Positions 7,259 to 13,781 of a stretch of 54,651 nt of DNA are shown here, in pieces. Position 1 is the stretch's first letter. The number at the start of each line of letters is the position of its first letter. The position numbers and the translations under genes were made by a program. Under the pieces are notes generated by a model, which saw only the letters and a list, made by a program, of their open reading frames with translations, was not told the origin of the DNA and did no database searches. Origin of the DNA: Phenylobacterium sp. (GTDB lineage Bacteria; Pseudomonadota; Alphaproteobacteria; Caulobacterales; Caulobacteraceae); assembly GCF_016793225.1 (NCBI RefSeq), contig NZ_JAEUMN010000080.1, positions 1 through 54,651 on the forward strand, given 5' to 3'.

Positions 7259-7711
7259 ATGAAGACGGCGGCGACGATGGCCGGAATGCTGAGCCTGGCC
7301 GTGGTGGTCTCGGGTTGTCAGACGGTGCGGGACGCACGCGCCCGCCTGGTGCGCGAGCCGAAGGCGTGTCGCGACATGACCATCCCGGTCTACTTCGAAC
7401 CCAACGTCGCGCAGCTGACCGTCGAAGGTCGCCGCGTGATCTCGGCCGCCGCGCGCCAGGCCAGGCCCTGCCGGGTCGAGGCGGTGCGCGTGCTGGGCCT
7501 GGCCGACGCCGCCGGATCCGCGGACGCGAACCTGGACCTCTCCCGCCGGCGCGCCGACGCGGTGGCCCGGGCGATCCTGGCGGCCGGGCTTCCCGCCGCG
7601 ACCTTCGAGGTCGACGCGGCCGGGCAGGCGGGCGCGGTGGCCGCCGACGGCAGCGTAGCCCCCGTCCGCCGCCGCGCCGACATCACCCTGAAGCTGGGCG
7701 ACCCCAGCTAA
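7259..7711 (+). CDS. OmpA-family lipoprotein
   Basis: A 150-residue precursor. The signal peptide ends in a VVSGC lipobox (lipidated Cys20). The rest is a compact OmpA C-terminal-like domain: PVYFEPNVAQLTVEGRRVI, where OmpA/Pal proteins have their YFD...L strand, LGLADAAGS in place of GHTDxxG, and LSRRRADAVARAIL (the NxxLSxxRA helix). The peptidoglycan-binding Asp/Arg pair appears as the Asp in LGLAD and the Arg in LSRRRA. The ATG at 7259 follows CGGAGGGC. No EcfG promoter lies between the terminator at 7210-7238 and this start, so expression may rely on read-through or an unseen promoter. Confidence 0.8.
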   Translation: MKTAATMAGMLSLAVVVSGCQTVRDARARLVREPKACRDMTIPVYFEPNVAQLTVEGRRVISAAARQARPCRVEAVRVLGLADAAGSADANLDLSRRRADAVARAILAAGLPAATFEVDAAGQAGAVAADGSVAPVRRRADITLKLGDPS

Positions 7712-7738
7712 GCCGGGTCGATCCCCACCTCGCCGTCA

Positions 7739-7795
7739 GCTATCGTTCCGGCTTCGGCAGAGCCGAAGGCCGGGACCCATACGCGCCCGATGGCT
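7739..7795. repeat. Degenerate copy of the dispersed palindromic element
   Basis: Positions 7770-7793 match, base for base on the reverse strand, the inner core of the tandem array at the end of the window (CCATCGGGCGCG then TATGGGTCCCGG). The flank 7746-7772 folds as a small hairpin (CCGGCTTCGG with CCGAAGGCCGG). Only one half of the element is left here. The rest of 7712-8140 holds the sRNA candidate and two stress promoters and no protein gene. Confidence 0.6.
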
Positions 7796-7850
7796 GGGAT
7801 CGCCCGCGGGCGCCGCCGCTCGGCCCGCAGTAACCACCCTGAGCCCGGCG

Positions 7851-7882
7851 CAAAGAAGAAGGGGCCGGCGGAAGCCGGCCCC
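7851..7882 (-). terminator. Rho-independent terminator of the sRNA
   Basis: On the minus strand, GGGGCCGGC (7882-7874), loop TTCC, GCCGGCCCC (7869-7861), then TTCTTCTTT (7860-7852). A perfect 9-bp GC stem with a U-rich tail is present only in this direction. Confidence 0.8.
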
Positions 7883-7972
7883 AGTTTGCATCATCGAGAA
7901 AAGGGGTGCGGAGACGGCAGACTGGCAAGCTCGCCAGTCTCAAGTCGGGGGGGGCGTCGCCGCCTCCGCACG
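7852..7972 (-). ncRNA. gsrN: Structured C-rich sRNA, GsrN-like
   Basis: Read on the minus strand. The transcript would open with GUGCGGAGGCGGC (7971-7959), which pairs along 13 bp (one G-U) with GCCGUCUCCGCAC (7918-7906). Inside are an unpaired run of eight C and a nested hairpin AGACUGGC/GCCAGUCU (7940-7933 with 7926-7919). After a pyrimidine-rich linker comes a terminator (stem 7882-7861) and UUCUUCUUU. A near-consensus EcfG promoter ends 7 bases before the transcript. The size (about 120 nt), C-rich target loop, promoter class and closeness to phyR/nepR/ecfG fit GsrN, the SigT-dependent sRNA of Caulobacter. Identity with GsrN is inferred; the fold is read directly. Confidence 0.7.
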
Positions 7973-7978
7973 GTTAAG

Positions 7979-8003
7979 AACACACTCCGCGGAGAAGCGT
8001 TCC
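7979..8003 (-). promoter_or_regulatory. EcfG-type promoter for the sRNA
   Basis: Minus strand GGAAC (8003-7999), 16 nt, TGTT (7982-7979). The first base of the -10 differs from CGTT. The predicted start at about 7972 coincides with the first paired base of the sRNA stem. Confidence 0.6.
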
Positions 8004-8064
8004 GCGCGTTCATCACTTTTTTGCCCGATTTGATTCCGGCCGCCCGAGCGCCCCTCCCGGCGGT

Positions 8065-8090
8065 GGAACACCGCCTTGACCGTCGCGTTT
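8065..8090 (+). promoter_or_regulatory. EcfG promoter for the two tiny membrane protein genes
   Basis: GGAAC (8065-8069), 16 nt, CGTTT (8086-8090), an exact consensus match. It lies about 50 bases before the ATG at 8141. Confidence 0.78.
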
Positions 8091-8140
8091 AGACCGCGCC
8101 GGACGAAGCCCTCCGGCGCCAGGAGCAGAGGCGGCCTCCC

Positions 8141-8350
8141 ATGCGCAGTTCCTTCGTCGCCACCACCGGGCTGAAGCTGGTGCGGACGCCGAGCGCGCGC
8201 CGCCAGGCCGTCCGCCGGCGCATGGTCATCGCAGGCGCTGTCGCGGTCTTCGCGCTGGCGTCCGGAGCCATCGGCTACCTGACCGCGCCCCAGGGCGCCC
8301 CGGACGAAGCGGCCCGCACCGGACCGTTCAGCTACTTCCCGTCGGAGTAA
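8141..8350 (+). CDS. 69-residue single-helix membrane protein, stress-induced
   Basis: Unrecognised family. The N-terminus is basic (residues 11-28, KLVRTPSARRQAVRRRM). One transmembrane helix spans about 29-48 (VIAGAVAVFALASGAIGYLT), and a short acidic, proline-containing tail (APQGAPDEAARTGPFSYFPSE) would be periplasmic. The ATG at 8141 follows a purine-rich AGGAGCAGAGG. An exact EcfG promoter lies just upstream. The next gene begins 11 bases after the stop and encodes a similar small protein, so the two form a bicistronic stress unit. Confidence 0.7.
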   Translation: MRSSFVATTGLKLVRTPSARRQAVRRRMVIAGAVAVFALASGAIGYLTAPQGAPDEAARTGPFSYFPSE

Positions 8351-8361
8351 GGAAACCCATC

Positions 8362-8637
8362 ATGAGCCTTCCGTCACAAGAGTCCGACGACCACGCCCCG
8401 GTCACGAACGCCACGCGCGCCCGGCAGAGCCGCGGGGGGCGTCACATCTTCTGGGTGCTGGTGTTCGGCACTCTGCTGTCGGCCCTGGGCATGTTCGCCG
8501 CATGGACGTGGCGGACCGCCGAAGAACCGGTCCCCGTCGGCCAGGGCATGGAGCGCGTCGACGGCCGGACGACCACCGACACGCCGGCGCCGCCGCCGGC
8601 GGACCGCAGCTACCCGAACGGTCCCGCGCCCAACTGA
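8362..8637 (+). CDS. 91-residue single-helix membrane protein
   Basis: Unrecognised family. A polar, Arg-rich cytoplasmic part (about 1-27, including RARQSRGGRH) is followed by a transmembrane helix at about 28-48 (IFWVLVFGTLLSALGMFAAW). A Pro-rich periplasmic tail ends ADRSYPNGPAPN. Start ATG 8362 follows AAGGAAA. It is co-transcribed with the 69-residue protein from the EcfG promoter at 8065, and a strong hairpin terminator follows. The pair has no enzymatic motif; a structural or signalling role at the inner membrane is possible. Confidence 0.7.
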   Translation: MSLPSQESDDHAPVTNATRARQSRGGRHIFWVLVFGTLLSALGMFAAWTWRTAEEPVPVGQGMERVDGRTTTDTPAPPPADRSYPNGPAPN

Positions 8638-8660
8638 GGCGATCGTCGCCGACCAACGAA

Positions 8661-8688
8661 AAGGGCGCCGCAGAGCTGCGGCGCCCTT
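8661..8688. terminator. Bidirectional terminator
   Basis: AAGGGCGCCGCA (8661-8672) pairs with TGCGGCGCCCTT (8677-8688), loop GAGC. TTTC follows nearby on the plus strand, and TTTTCG follows on the minus strand. It separates the convergent small-protein operon and phyR. Confidence 0.8.
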
Positions 8689-8712
8689 CGCATTTCGGGG
8701 TCGGAGTCCGCG

Positions 8713-9513
8713 TCAGGCCGCCTGGCGGGACGCCTTGCGCGGGTGGAAGAACAGCGCCTGCCCGATCGCCGCCTTCACCGTTTCCGGCTGGAACGGCTTG
8801 GTGATCAGGAAGGTGGGCTCGGGCCGCTCGCCGGTGAGCAGGCGCTCGGGGAAGGCGGTGATGAAGATCACGGGCACGTCGAAGCGCTGCAGGATGTCCT
8901 TCACCGCGTCGATGCCCGAAGACCCGTCGGCCAGCTGGATGTCGGCCAGCACGAGCCCGGGGGTCTGGCGGGCCACGGCGTCGACCGCCTCGGTGCGCGT
9001 GGCGGCGATGTCGACCACCGTGTGGCCGAGCTCGGTCACCAGCGCCTCGATGTCGGCCGCGATCACCGGCTCGTCCTCGATGATCAGGACCTCGGTGGCC
9101 AGCTCGGCGTCGATCTCGGCCTGGGCGTCGGCGATCAGCCGCTCGACCTCGGGGAAATCGGCGCCCAGGATCTCCGCGGCCTCGCTGGGTGTGAAACCCT
9201 CGAGGGCGGTGAGCAGGAAGGCCTGCCGCGAGCGCGGCGCGATCCGCATCAGGCGGCGGGTGGCGTCGTCGACGGCCACGTCGTCTTCCGCGGGGGCCTC
9301 GAGCTGGGCGCCCGACGTGAGCCAGATCGCATGGAACACGTGATAGAGCGCGACGCGCGGGGTCATGTTGTCGGCGAGCGTCCGCTCACCGGCGGCGAGC
9401 GCCTCGAGCGCCACGCGGACGTAGTGGTCGCCGGTCGTCTGGTCGCCGGTAAGCGCACGCGCGTAGCGGCGCACGTACGGTAGATGCGGCGCCAGTCGGG
9501 CTAGAAGACTCAA
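8713..9513 (-). CDS. phyR: General stress response anti-anti-sigma regulator PhyR
   Basis: A 266-residue two-domain regulator. Residues 1-135 form a sigma-like output domain (MSLLARLAPHLPYVRRYARAL ... TPSEAAEILG). Residues 140-260 form a receiver: EVLIIEDEPVIAADIE, phosphoacceptor Asp191 in LADIQLADG, FITAFPERLL and LITKPFQ. Phosphorylated PhyR binds NepR through the sigma-like domain and releases EcfG. The start is the TTG at 9513, preceded by GGGAGGGG; it gives the canonical N-terminus and length. The gene is divergent from nepR-ecfG-phyK and has its own EcfG promoter (9598-9622), so it is under positive feedback. Confidence 0.97.
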   Translation of the reverse strand: MSLLARLAPHLPYVRRYARALTGDQTTGDHYVRVALEALAAGERTLADNMTPRVALYHVFHAIWLTSGAQLEAPAEDDVAVDDATRRLMRIAPRSRQAFLLTALEGFTPSEAAEILGADFPEVERLIADAQAEIDAELATEVLIIEDEPVIAADIEALVTELGHTVVDIAATRTEAVDAVARQTPGLVLADIQLADGSSGIDAVKDILQRFDVPVIFITAFPERLLTGERPEPTFLITKPFQPETVKAAIGQALFFHPRKASRQAA

Positions 9514-9597
9514 AGGGGTACCCCTCCCGTTTTCGAAGTTCGAGCGTGGGCGCCGGACGCAGGCGAGCTTCCCTGGCCGGACCCCATCATGGGCGAA

Positions 9598-9622
9598 AAC
9601 GTGAATACGTGGAACCGGTTCC
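9598..9622 (-). promoter_or_regulatory. EcfG promoter of phyR
   Basis: Minus strand GGAAC (9622-9618), 16 nt, CGTTTT (9601-9596). Its -35 is half of the 12-bp perfect palindrome GGAACCGGTTCC (9611-9622). The other half is a plus-strand GGAAC followed 17 nt later by GGTTTT, a weaker possible second promoter for nepR. Confidence 0.8.
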
Positions 9623-9662
9623 CATCGGACGAGGTTTTCCGCATCTTGTTCTGCGAAGAGCG

Positions 9663-9688
9663 GGAACCCGTCGCGGGGGCAGGACGTT
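9663..9688 (+). promoter_or_regulatory. EcfG promoter of nepR-ecfG(-phyK)
   Basis: GGAAC (9663-9667), 17 nt, CGTT (9685-9688), an exact match. The transcript would begin near 9695, so the TTG at 9687 cannot be the nepR start on this mRNA; the ATG at 9747 can. Confidence 0.75.
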
Positions 9689-9746
9689 GAGCGGTCGCAA
9701 GACAGACGAGAGGGGGCGGGCTCCGCGCGAGCGGGTCGCCGACGAA

Positions 9747-9935
9747 ATGATAGAACAACGTCCACTCCCCGAGCGCAGGAGGGCGGCCGCCGCCCTGGAC
9801 GAAGCGCGCCTGCGCCAGCAGGCGATCGGCGTGCGCCTGCGCCAGATGTTCGACGAAGTGGTGAACGAGGCTGTTCCGGACGAGTTCCTGGAGATCCTCC
9901 GCCGCGCCGACGAGCGTGGATCGGGAAAGTCCTGA
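9747..9935 (+). CDS. nepR: Anti-sigma factor NepR
   Basis: A 62-residue NepR. The family core RLRQMFDEVVNEAVPDEFLEIL (two short helices around VPDEF) lies at about 30-51 and is flanked by charged, disordered ends. NepR binds EcfG in unstressed cells and is captured by phosphorylated PhyR. I chose ATG 9747 over the TTG at 9687 because the TTG overlaps the -10 of the EcfG promoter and 62 residues is the usual size. Its ribosome site is weak. The stop overlaps the ecfG start (ATGA), giving coupled, near-stoichiometric synthesis of sigma and anti-sigma factor. Confidence 0.9.
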   Translation: MIEQRPLPERRRAAAALDEARLRQQAIGVRLRQMFDEVVNEAVPDEFLEILRRADERGSGKS

Positions 9936-10546
9936 TGGAACCCGCAACCGAACAGAAGGCGCGCCCGCCGCGCACGCCCGAGGACGACGCCGCCTTCAAG
10001 CGCGAACTCGTGCAGCTCATCCCGCACCTCCGGGCGTTCGCGCGCACGCTCTGCGGCGATCCGACCGCGGCCGACGACCTGGCGCAGGACGCCATGATGA
10101 AGGCGTGGGACGCCCGGGCCAGCTTCCAGATGGGCACGAACATGAAGGCCTGGACCTTCATGATCCTGCGCAACCAGTTCTATTCCGAGAAGCGCCGGTC
10201 CTGGCGGCAGAGCCAGCTGGACCAGGAGGCGGCCGAGCGGACCCTGGTGGCCGTGGACGACCCCGAGGCCCCGGTGGCCCTGGACGAACTGCGCCAGGGG
10301 CTGGCGATGCTGCCGGCCGAGCAGCGCGAGGCCCTGATCCTGGTGGGCGCGGGCGGCTTCGCCTACGAAGAGGCGGCCGAGATCTGCAACTGCGCGGTGG
10401 GCACGGTGAAGAGCCGGGTGAGCCGCGCGCGCCGGGCGCTCCACGCGATCCTCGAGCAGGGCGAGTACGACCGCGACGGAGCCTCCGCCGGCGACGCGAT
10501 GCGTTCTATCCTGGCCGACGCGGAGCGGCTAAGCAGCGTCCGGTAA
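9935..10546 (+). CDS. ecfG: ECF sigma factor EcfG (SigT), general stress sigma
   Basis: A 203-residue ECF15-type sigma factor. Region 2 (about 20-95) includes LIPHLRAFARTLCGDPTAADD, LAQDAMMKAWDARASFQMG and MKAWTFMILRNQFYSEKRRS. Region 4 (about 125-185) includes LRQGLAMLPAEQREALILVGAGGFAYEEAAEI and the recognition-helix segment CAVGTVKSRVSRARRALH. It directs RNA polymerase to GGAAC-N16/17-CGTT promoters, of which this window contains many. It is translated by ATGA overlap from nepR and followed by phyK after 9 bases. The phyR/nepR/ecfG arrangement is the classical GSR core. Confidence 0.97.
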   Translation: MEPATEQKARPPRTPEDDAAFKRELVQLIPHLRAFARTLCGDPTAADDLAQDAMMKAWDARASFQMGTNMKAWTFMILRNQFYSEKRRSWRQSQLDQEAAERTLVAVDDPEAPVALDELRQGLAMLPAEQREALILVGAGGFAYEEAAEICNCAVGTVKSRVSRARRALHAILEQGEYDRDGASAGDAMRSILADAERLSSVR

Positions 10547-10555
10547 GGACGTCGC

Positions 10556-12265
10556 ATGGCCCCGTGGAGTTCGCTGAGCACGATCCGGGTGCGTCTGATC
10601 GCGGCGCTCGCCGCGGCGTTGCTCCCGGTTCTCATCCTGGGCGCGCTGCAGTCCGCGATCGGCTTCCAGCGCGAAGGGCGCACGCTGCGCGAGAATCTGG
10701 GCTTCGCCGCCGAGCGCAGCGCCGCCACGGCGCGGGCGCGGCTGGAGAGCGCGGAAGTCCTGCTGCAGACGCTCGCCCCGGGCGCCGTGGGCTTCCAGTG
10801 CCAGGAACGCCTGGCGCAGGTGACCACGCGCATCCCGGGATACCTGAACCTCATCCGCTTCGACCGGCAGGGCCGCGTGGTGTGCGCCGCCGGCGGCGTG
10901 CCCGCCGACCCGCAGCGCGCCGGACGCGCCTGGTTCCGTGAGCTGGCGGGCGGCCGGAACGTCGCCTTCACGCAGGAGCCGGGCCTGCCGCTGGCGCGGG
11001 AGCCGGCCGTGCTGGCGGCGGCGCGGGCCACGACCGTGGACGGCGCCTTCGACGGCGCGTTCGCGGCGGTGATCTCGCTGGCCACCCTGCAGCCCCGGAC
11101 CACCGACCCTTCCTTGCCGCGCGGCGCCGAGGTGGGCCTGGTGGAGAAGGACGGCCATTACATCAGCGTCACGGACGCCGGCGCCTTCCCGCAGCTGCCC
11201 GCGGACTGGCGCGCCAAGGTGGACGCCACCGGCACGCTCGTCTGGTACGGCCGCGACGGCCTGGGCCGCCGCAGGGTCTATTCCGCCGCCCCGGTGGTGG
11301 GCGACGAGGTCTATGTGGTGCTCTCGGCGCAGTCGCCCGGGCTGCTCTCGTGGGCGCGGCTGAACCCGCTTTCCGGCATCCTCTTCCCGCTGCTGACCTT
11401 CCTGTTCGCCCTCGTGGCCGTCTCAGCGGTCACGGGTCGGGTGGTGGTGCGCTGGATCGAGTACCTGCAGCGGATCGCGGCGCTCTACGCCCGTGGCCGC
11501 CTGTCGGTGCGCCCGGTGCAGGCCGAGCAGATGCCGCCCGAGATCCGCGAACTGGCCGAGACCCTGGAGGACATGGCCGACGCCATCGTCGGCCGCGACG
11601 CGTCCCTGCGCGACAGCCTGGCGCAGAAGGACGAGCTGATGCGCGAGATCCACCATCGGGTGAAGAACAACCTGCAGGTCATCTCGAGCCTGCTCAACAT
11701 GCAGCAGCGCGCCCTCACCGATCCGGCGGCGCGGTCGGCCATGAGCGACACCCGCCAGCGGATCACCGCCCTGGCCCTGATCTACCGCGCCCTCTACCAG
11801 GGCCCGGACCTGAAGCGGGTCGACCTGCGCCCGTTCCTCGAAGAGCTCACGGCGCAGCTGGTGAACGGCGAGCTGGTCCACGGGCAGACGGTGCGCACCG
11901 AGCTGTCGGTCGACACCCTGGTCATCGATCCCGACCGCCTGGCGCCGCTGGCGCTATTCGCCGTCGAAGCCATCACCAATGCGCAGAAGCACGCCTTCGC
12001 CAACCGCGGCGGCGTGCTGAAGCTCGAGTTCACGGTGCGCGGCGAAGAGGCCGAGCTGGCCATATCGGACGACGGGGCGGCCACGGACGCGGCGCTGGCC
12101 ACCTCGGGGGTCGGACGCACGCTGATGAACGCCTTCGCGCGGCAGCTCCGTGGCCGCGCCGAGCTGGCGCGTAATCCGGCGGGCGGCGTGACGGCGCGGC
12201 TGCTCTTCCCGACCCCGTCGGCGGACATCTCGGCGCCCGTCCGGGGGAACCAGGCCGCCGCCTGA
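10556..12265 (+). CDS. phyK: Membrane sensor histidine kinase PhyK (HisKA_2)
   Basis: A 569-residue kinase. TM1 is at about 13-32. An extracytoplasmic sensor domain of about 240 residues (35-270) contains Cys82 and Cys110, TM2 lies at about 272-298, then a HAMP-like linker. The HisKA_2 phosphoacceptor box is MREIHHRVKNNLQVISS (His366/367), and the ATPase domain has AVEAITNAQKHAFANRGG (N-box) and ISDDGAA. In Caulobacter PhyK is the kinase/phosphatase for PhyR and is encoded beside sigT, as here. ATG 10556 follows TAAGGAC. The gene is probably co-transcribed with nepR-ecfG. Its last bases carry the EcfG promoter for the next gene. Confidence 0.93.
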   Translation: MAPWSSLSTIRVRLIAALAAALLPVLILGALQSAIGFQREGRTLRENLGFAAERSAATARARLESAEVLLQTLAPGAVGFQCQERLAQVTTRIPGYLNLIRFDRQGRVVCAAGGVPADPQRAGRAWFRELAGGRNVAFTQEPGLPLAREPAVLAAARATTVDGAFDGAFAAVISLATLQPRTTDPSLPRGAEVGLVEKDGHYISVTDAGAFPQLPADWRAKVDATGTLVWYGRDGLGRRRVYSAAPVVGDEVYVVLSAQSPGLLSWARLNPLSGILFPLLTFLFALVAVSAVTGRVVVRWIEYLQRIAALYARGRLSVRPVQAEQMPPEIRELAETLEDMADAIVGRDASLRDSLAQKDELMREIHHRVKNNLQVISSLLNMQQRALTDPAARSAMSDTRQRITALALIYRALYQGPDLKRVDLRPFLEELTAQLVNGELVHGQTVRTELSVDTLVIDPDRLAPLALFAVEAITNAQKHAFANRGGVLKLEFTVRGEEAELAISDDGAATDAALATSGVGRTLMNAFARQLRGRAELARNPAGGVTARLLFPTPSADISAPVRGNQAAA

Positions 12266-12271
12266 AGCGTT
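12246..12271 (+). promoter_or_regulatory. EcfG promoter inside the 3' end of phyK
   Basis: GGAAC (12246-12250), 17 nt, CGTT (12268-12271). It starts within the last phyK codons and lies about 45 bases before the entericidin-like gene. Confidence 0.72.
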
Positions 12272-12315
12272 GCCGCCGGGCCTACAGAATGACCCACCCC
12301 CCGGGAGACTGCCAC

Positions 12316-12453
12316 ATGCGCAAAGTGATCCTCATGGCCGTCATGGCCGCCAGCATGGCGACCGCCGCCTGCAACACCGTGGCCGGCGCCGGCCGCGACG
12401 TCGAGTCCGCCGGCGAGGCGGTGACGAGCACCGCGGAAGACGCCAAGAACTAG
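12316..12453 (+). CDS. Entericidin A/B-family small lipoprotein
   Basis: A 45-residue precursor. The signal peptide MRKVILMAVMAASMATAAC ends in a TAAC lipobox (lipidated Cys19). The mature peptide has the entericidin signature NTVAGAGRDVESAGEAV followed by an acidic end (STAEDAKN). Family members are small envelope lipoproteins produced in stationary phase or stress. The start ATG at 12316 follows GGGAGACTG. An EcfG promoter overlaps the end of phyK and a strong terminator follows, so this tail-end gene of the GSR locus can be transcribed independently under stress. Confidence 0.85.
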   Translation: MRKVILMAVMAASMATAACNTVAGAGRDVESAGEAVTSTAEDAKN

Positions 12454-12473
12454 CCGAGCGAAATGCGAAGCTG

Positions 12474-12508
12474 ACGGCCCCGCCCGGCCCTGCCGGCGGG
12501 GCCGTTTT
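12474..12508 (+). terminator. Rho-independent terminator
   Basis: ACGGCCCCGCC (12474-12484) pairs with GGCGGGGCCGT (12495-12505), followed by TTT. It ends the entericidin transcript and separates it from the convergent cheR gene. Confidence 0.85.
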
Positions 12509-12522
12509 GCGTCCGGGCCGGA

Positions 12523-13341
12523 TCAGGCGGCCGTGCGGACCGCGTCGCCCGGAAGCGCGAACAGGCCCAGGCCGCCGCCCATGGGCGTGAGCTCGCCGCC
12601 GGCCTCCTCGCGCAATCCCAGCACCAGCCGCCCGCCCGGGGCGAGCGCCCGCTTGAGGCGGCCCACCACCGCGGCCTGCGCCTCGGGCGCGAGCTGGGTC
12701 AGCAGGTTGCGGCAGATCAGGACGTCGAACTGGCCGAAGCGGGCCAGGTCGTCCATCAGGTTCACGCGGCGCCACCGCACCATCTGGCGGATACGCGGCG
12801 ACAAGGCGAAGGACTCGCCGGCCTTCTCGAAGTGCCGCACGAGCGTGCGCGCCGGCAGGCCCCGCTGCACCTCGAACTGGGAGAACAGCCCGGCCTGCGC
12901 CTTCTCGAGGCTCCGCTCCGAGAGATCCGAGGCGAACAGCTCCACCTGGCCCGCCAGCGTCGGGTCCTCGGCCACGAGCATGGCGAGGGAGTAGATCTCC
13001 TGTCCCGCCCCGCAGGCGGCGCTCCAGACCCGTACCGGCTGGCCCGCGCGGGCGCGCGCCAGGGCGGGAAGGACGTCGCGCGCCAGGGCGTCGAACACCT
13101 GGCGATCGCGGAAGAACTCGGTCTCGGGCAGCACCATGGCCTCGACCAGGCTCCAGGCCAAGCGGGCGTCGCCGTCCGCCCGCACGGCGGCGATGAACGC
13201 CTCGGGCGAGGCGAAGCCCTCGCGGCGCGCCACGGGGGCCACCCGGCTCTCGACGAGGTAGCCCTTCTCGGGGTCCACCCGCAGGCCCGCGCGCGCCCGG
13301 CAGAGCGCCGCGACGAAGTCGAGGTCGGCGACCGGGATCAT
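12523..13341 (-). CDS. cheR: CheR-type protein-glutamate methyltransferase
   Basis: A 272-residue chemotaxis methyltransferase that would methylate receptor glutamates using S-adenosylmethionine. Seen: an N-terminal alpha domain with the family segment LPETEFFRDRQVFDAL (about 68-83; the usual TxFFR is EFFR), SAM-binding VWSAACGAGQEIYSLAM (about 106-122), ASDLSERSLEKA, and NLMDDLARFGQFDVLICRNLLTQL (the conserved CRNxLxxF motif). ATG 13341 overlaps the stop of the cheY-like gene (ATGA). No receptor, cheA or cheB gene lies in the window, so it may serve a scattered chemotaxis system or another two-component output. Confidence 0.9.
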   Translation of the reverse strand: MIPVADLDFVAALCRARAGLRVDPEKGYLVESRVAPVARREGFASPEAFIAAVRADGDARLAWSLVEAMVLPETEFFRDRQVFDALARDVLPALARARAGQPVRVWSAACGAGQEIYSLAMLVAEDPTLAGQVELFASDLSERSLEKAQAGLFSQFEVQRGLPARTLVRHFEKAGESFALSPRIRQMVRWRRVNLMDDLARFGQFDVLICRNLLTQLAPEAQAAVVGRLKRALAPGGRLVLGLREEAGGELTPMGGGLGLFALPGDAVRTAA

Positions 13342-13706
13342 GCCGCCAGCCCCAGGCTCGCCAGCTTGCCCGCCACGATGCCGCCGTCGAACGGCTTCAT
13401 GATGTATTCGTCGGCCCCGGCCTCGAGGGCTTCGCGGATGCGCGCCAGGTCGGTCTCGCCCGAACAGAACACGACCTTCGGACGCTGGCCCCCGGGCTCG
13501 GCGCGCAGGCGCTTCAGGAACTCCATCCCGTCCATCGCGGGCATCACCCAGTCGAGCAGCACCACGTCGGGCATGACGGCGCTGCACCAGGCCATGGCCT
13601 CGACGCCGTCGGCCGCCTCGGCGACCTCGAAGCCCAGGTCCTCGAGGATGCGGCGCGACACCTTGCGGATCACGCGGCTGTCGTCGACGACAAGGCAGGT
13701 CTTCAC
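13338..13706 (-). CDS. CheY-like single-domain response regulator
   Basis: A 122-residue receiver with no output domain: acidic pocket VVDDS (Asp8, Asp9), phosphoacceptor Asp52 in LLDWVMPAMDG, Ser82 in FCSGE at the switch Thr/Ser position and Lys104 in IMKPF. The GTG start at 13706 gives the canonical MKTCLVVDDSRVIRK opening. It is coupled to the CheR gene (4-base overlap). Single-domain regulators of this type occur beside cheR in Caulobacterales, where several CheY-like proteins act on motor or holdfast. The specific partner kinase is not visible. Confidence 0.9.
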   Translation of the reverse strand: MKTCLVVDDSRVIRKVSRRILEDLGFEVAEAADGVEAMAWCSAVMPDVVLLDWVMPAMDGMEFLKRLRAEPGGQRPKVVFCSGETDLARIREALEAGADEYIMKPFDGGIVAGKLASLGLAA

Positions 13707-13781
13707 GAGCGCGGGCTCCGGGTTCGGTCCGCTATCTCGCGCCTCGTTGGTTAACGCCGGGCTGACGCGCGCCGGGGAATT

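Noticed and set aside
6421-7260. A 279-residue minus-strand protein opposite the glycine-zipper lipoprotein
   Set aside because: Its upstream two thirds are antisense to a convincing lipoprotein gene with promoter and terminator; only the last 97 residues form a plausible gene.
9687-9935. NepR starting at TTG 9687 (82 residues)
   Set aside because: The TTG overlaps the -10 of the exact EcfG promoter, and the added residues do not resemble NepR.
13744-13760. CtrA site near TTAACGCC between the cheY-like and S9 genes
   Set aside because: Only one TTAA half is present at the required spacing.
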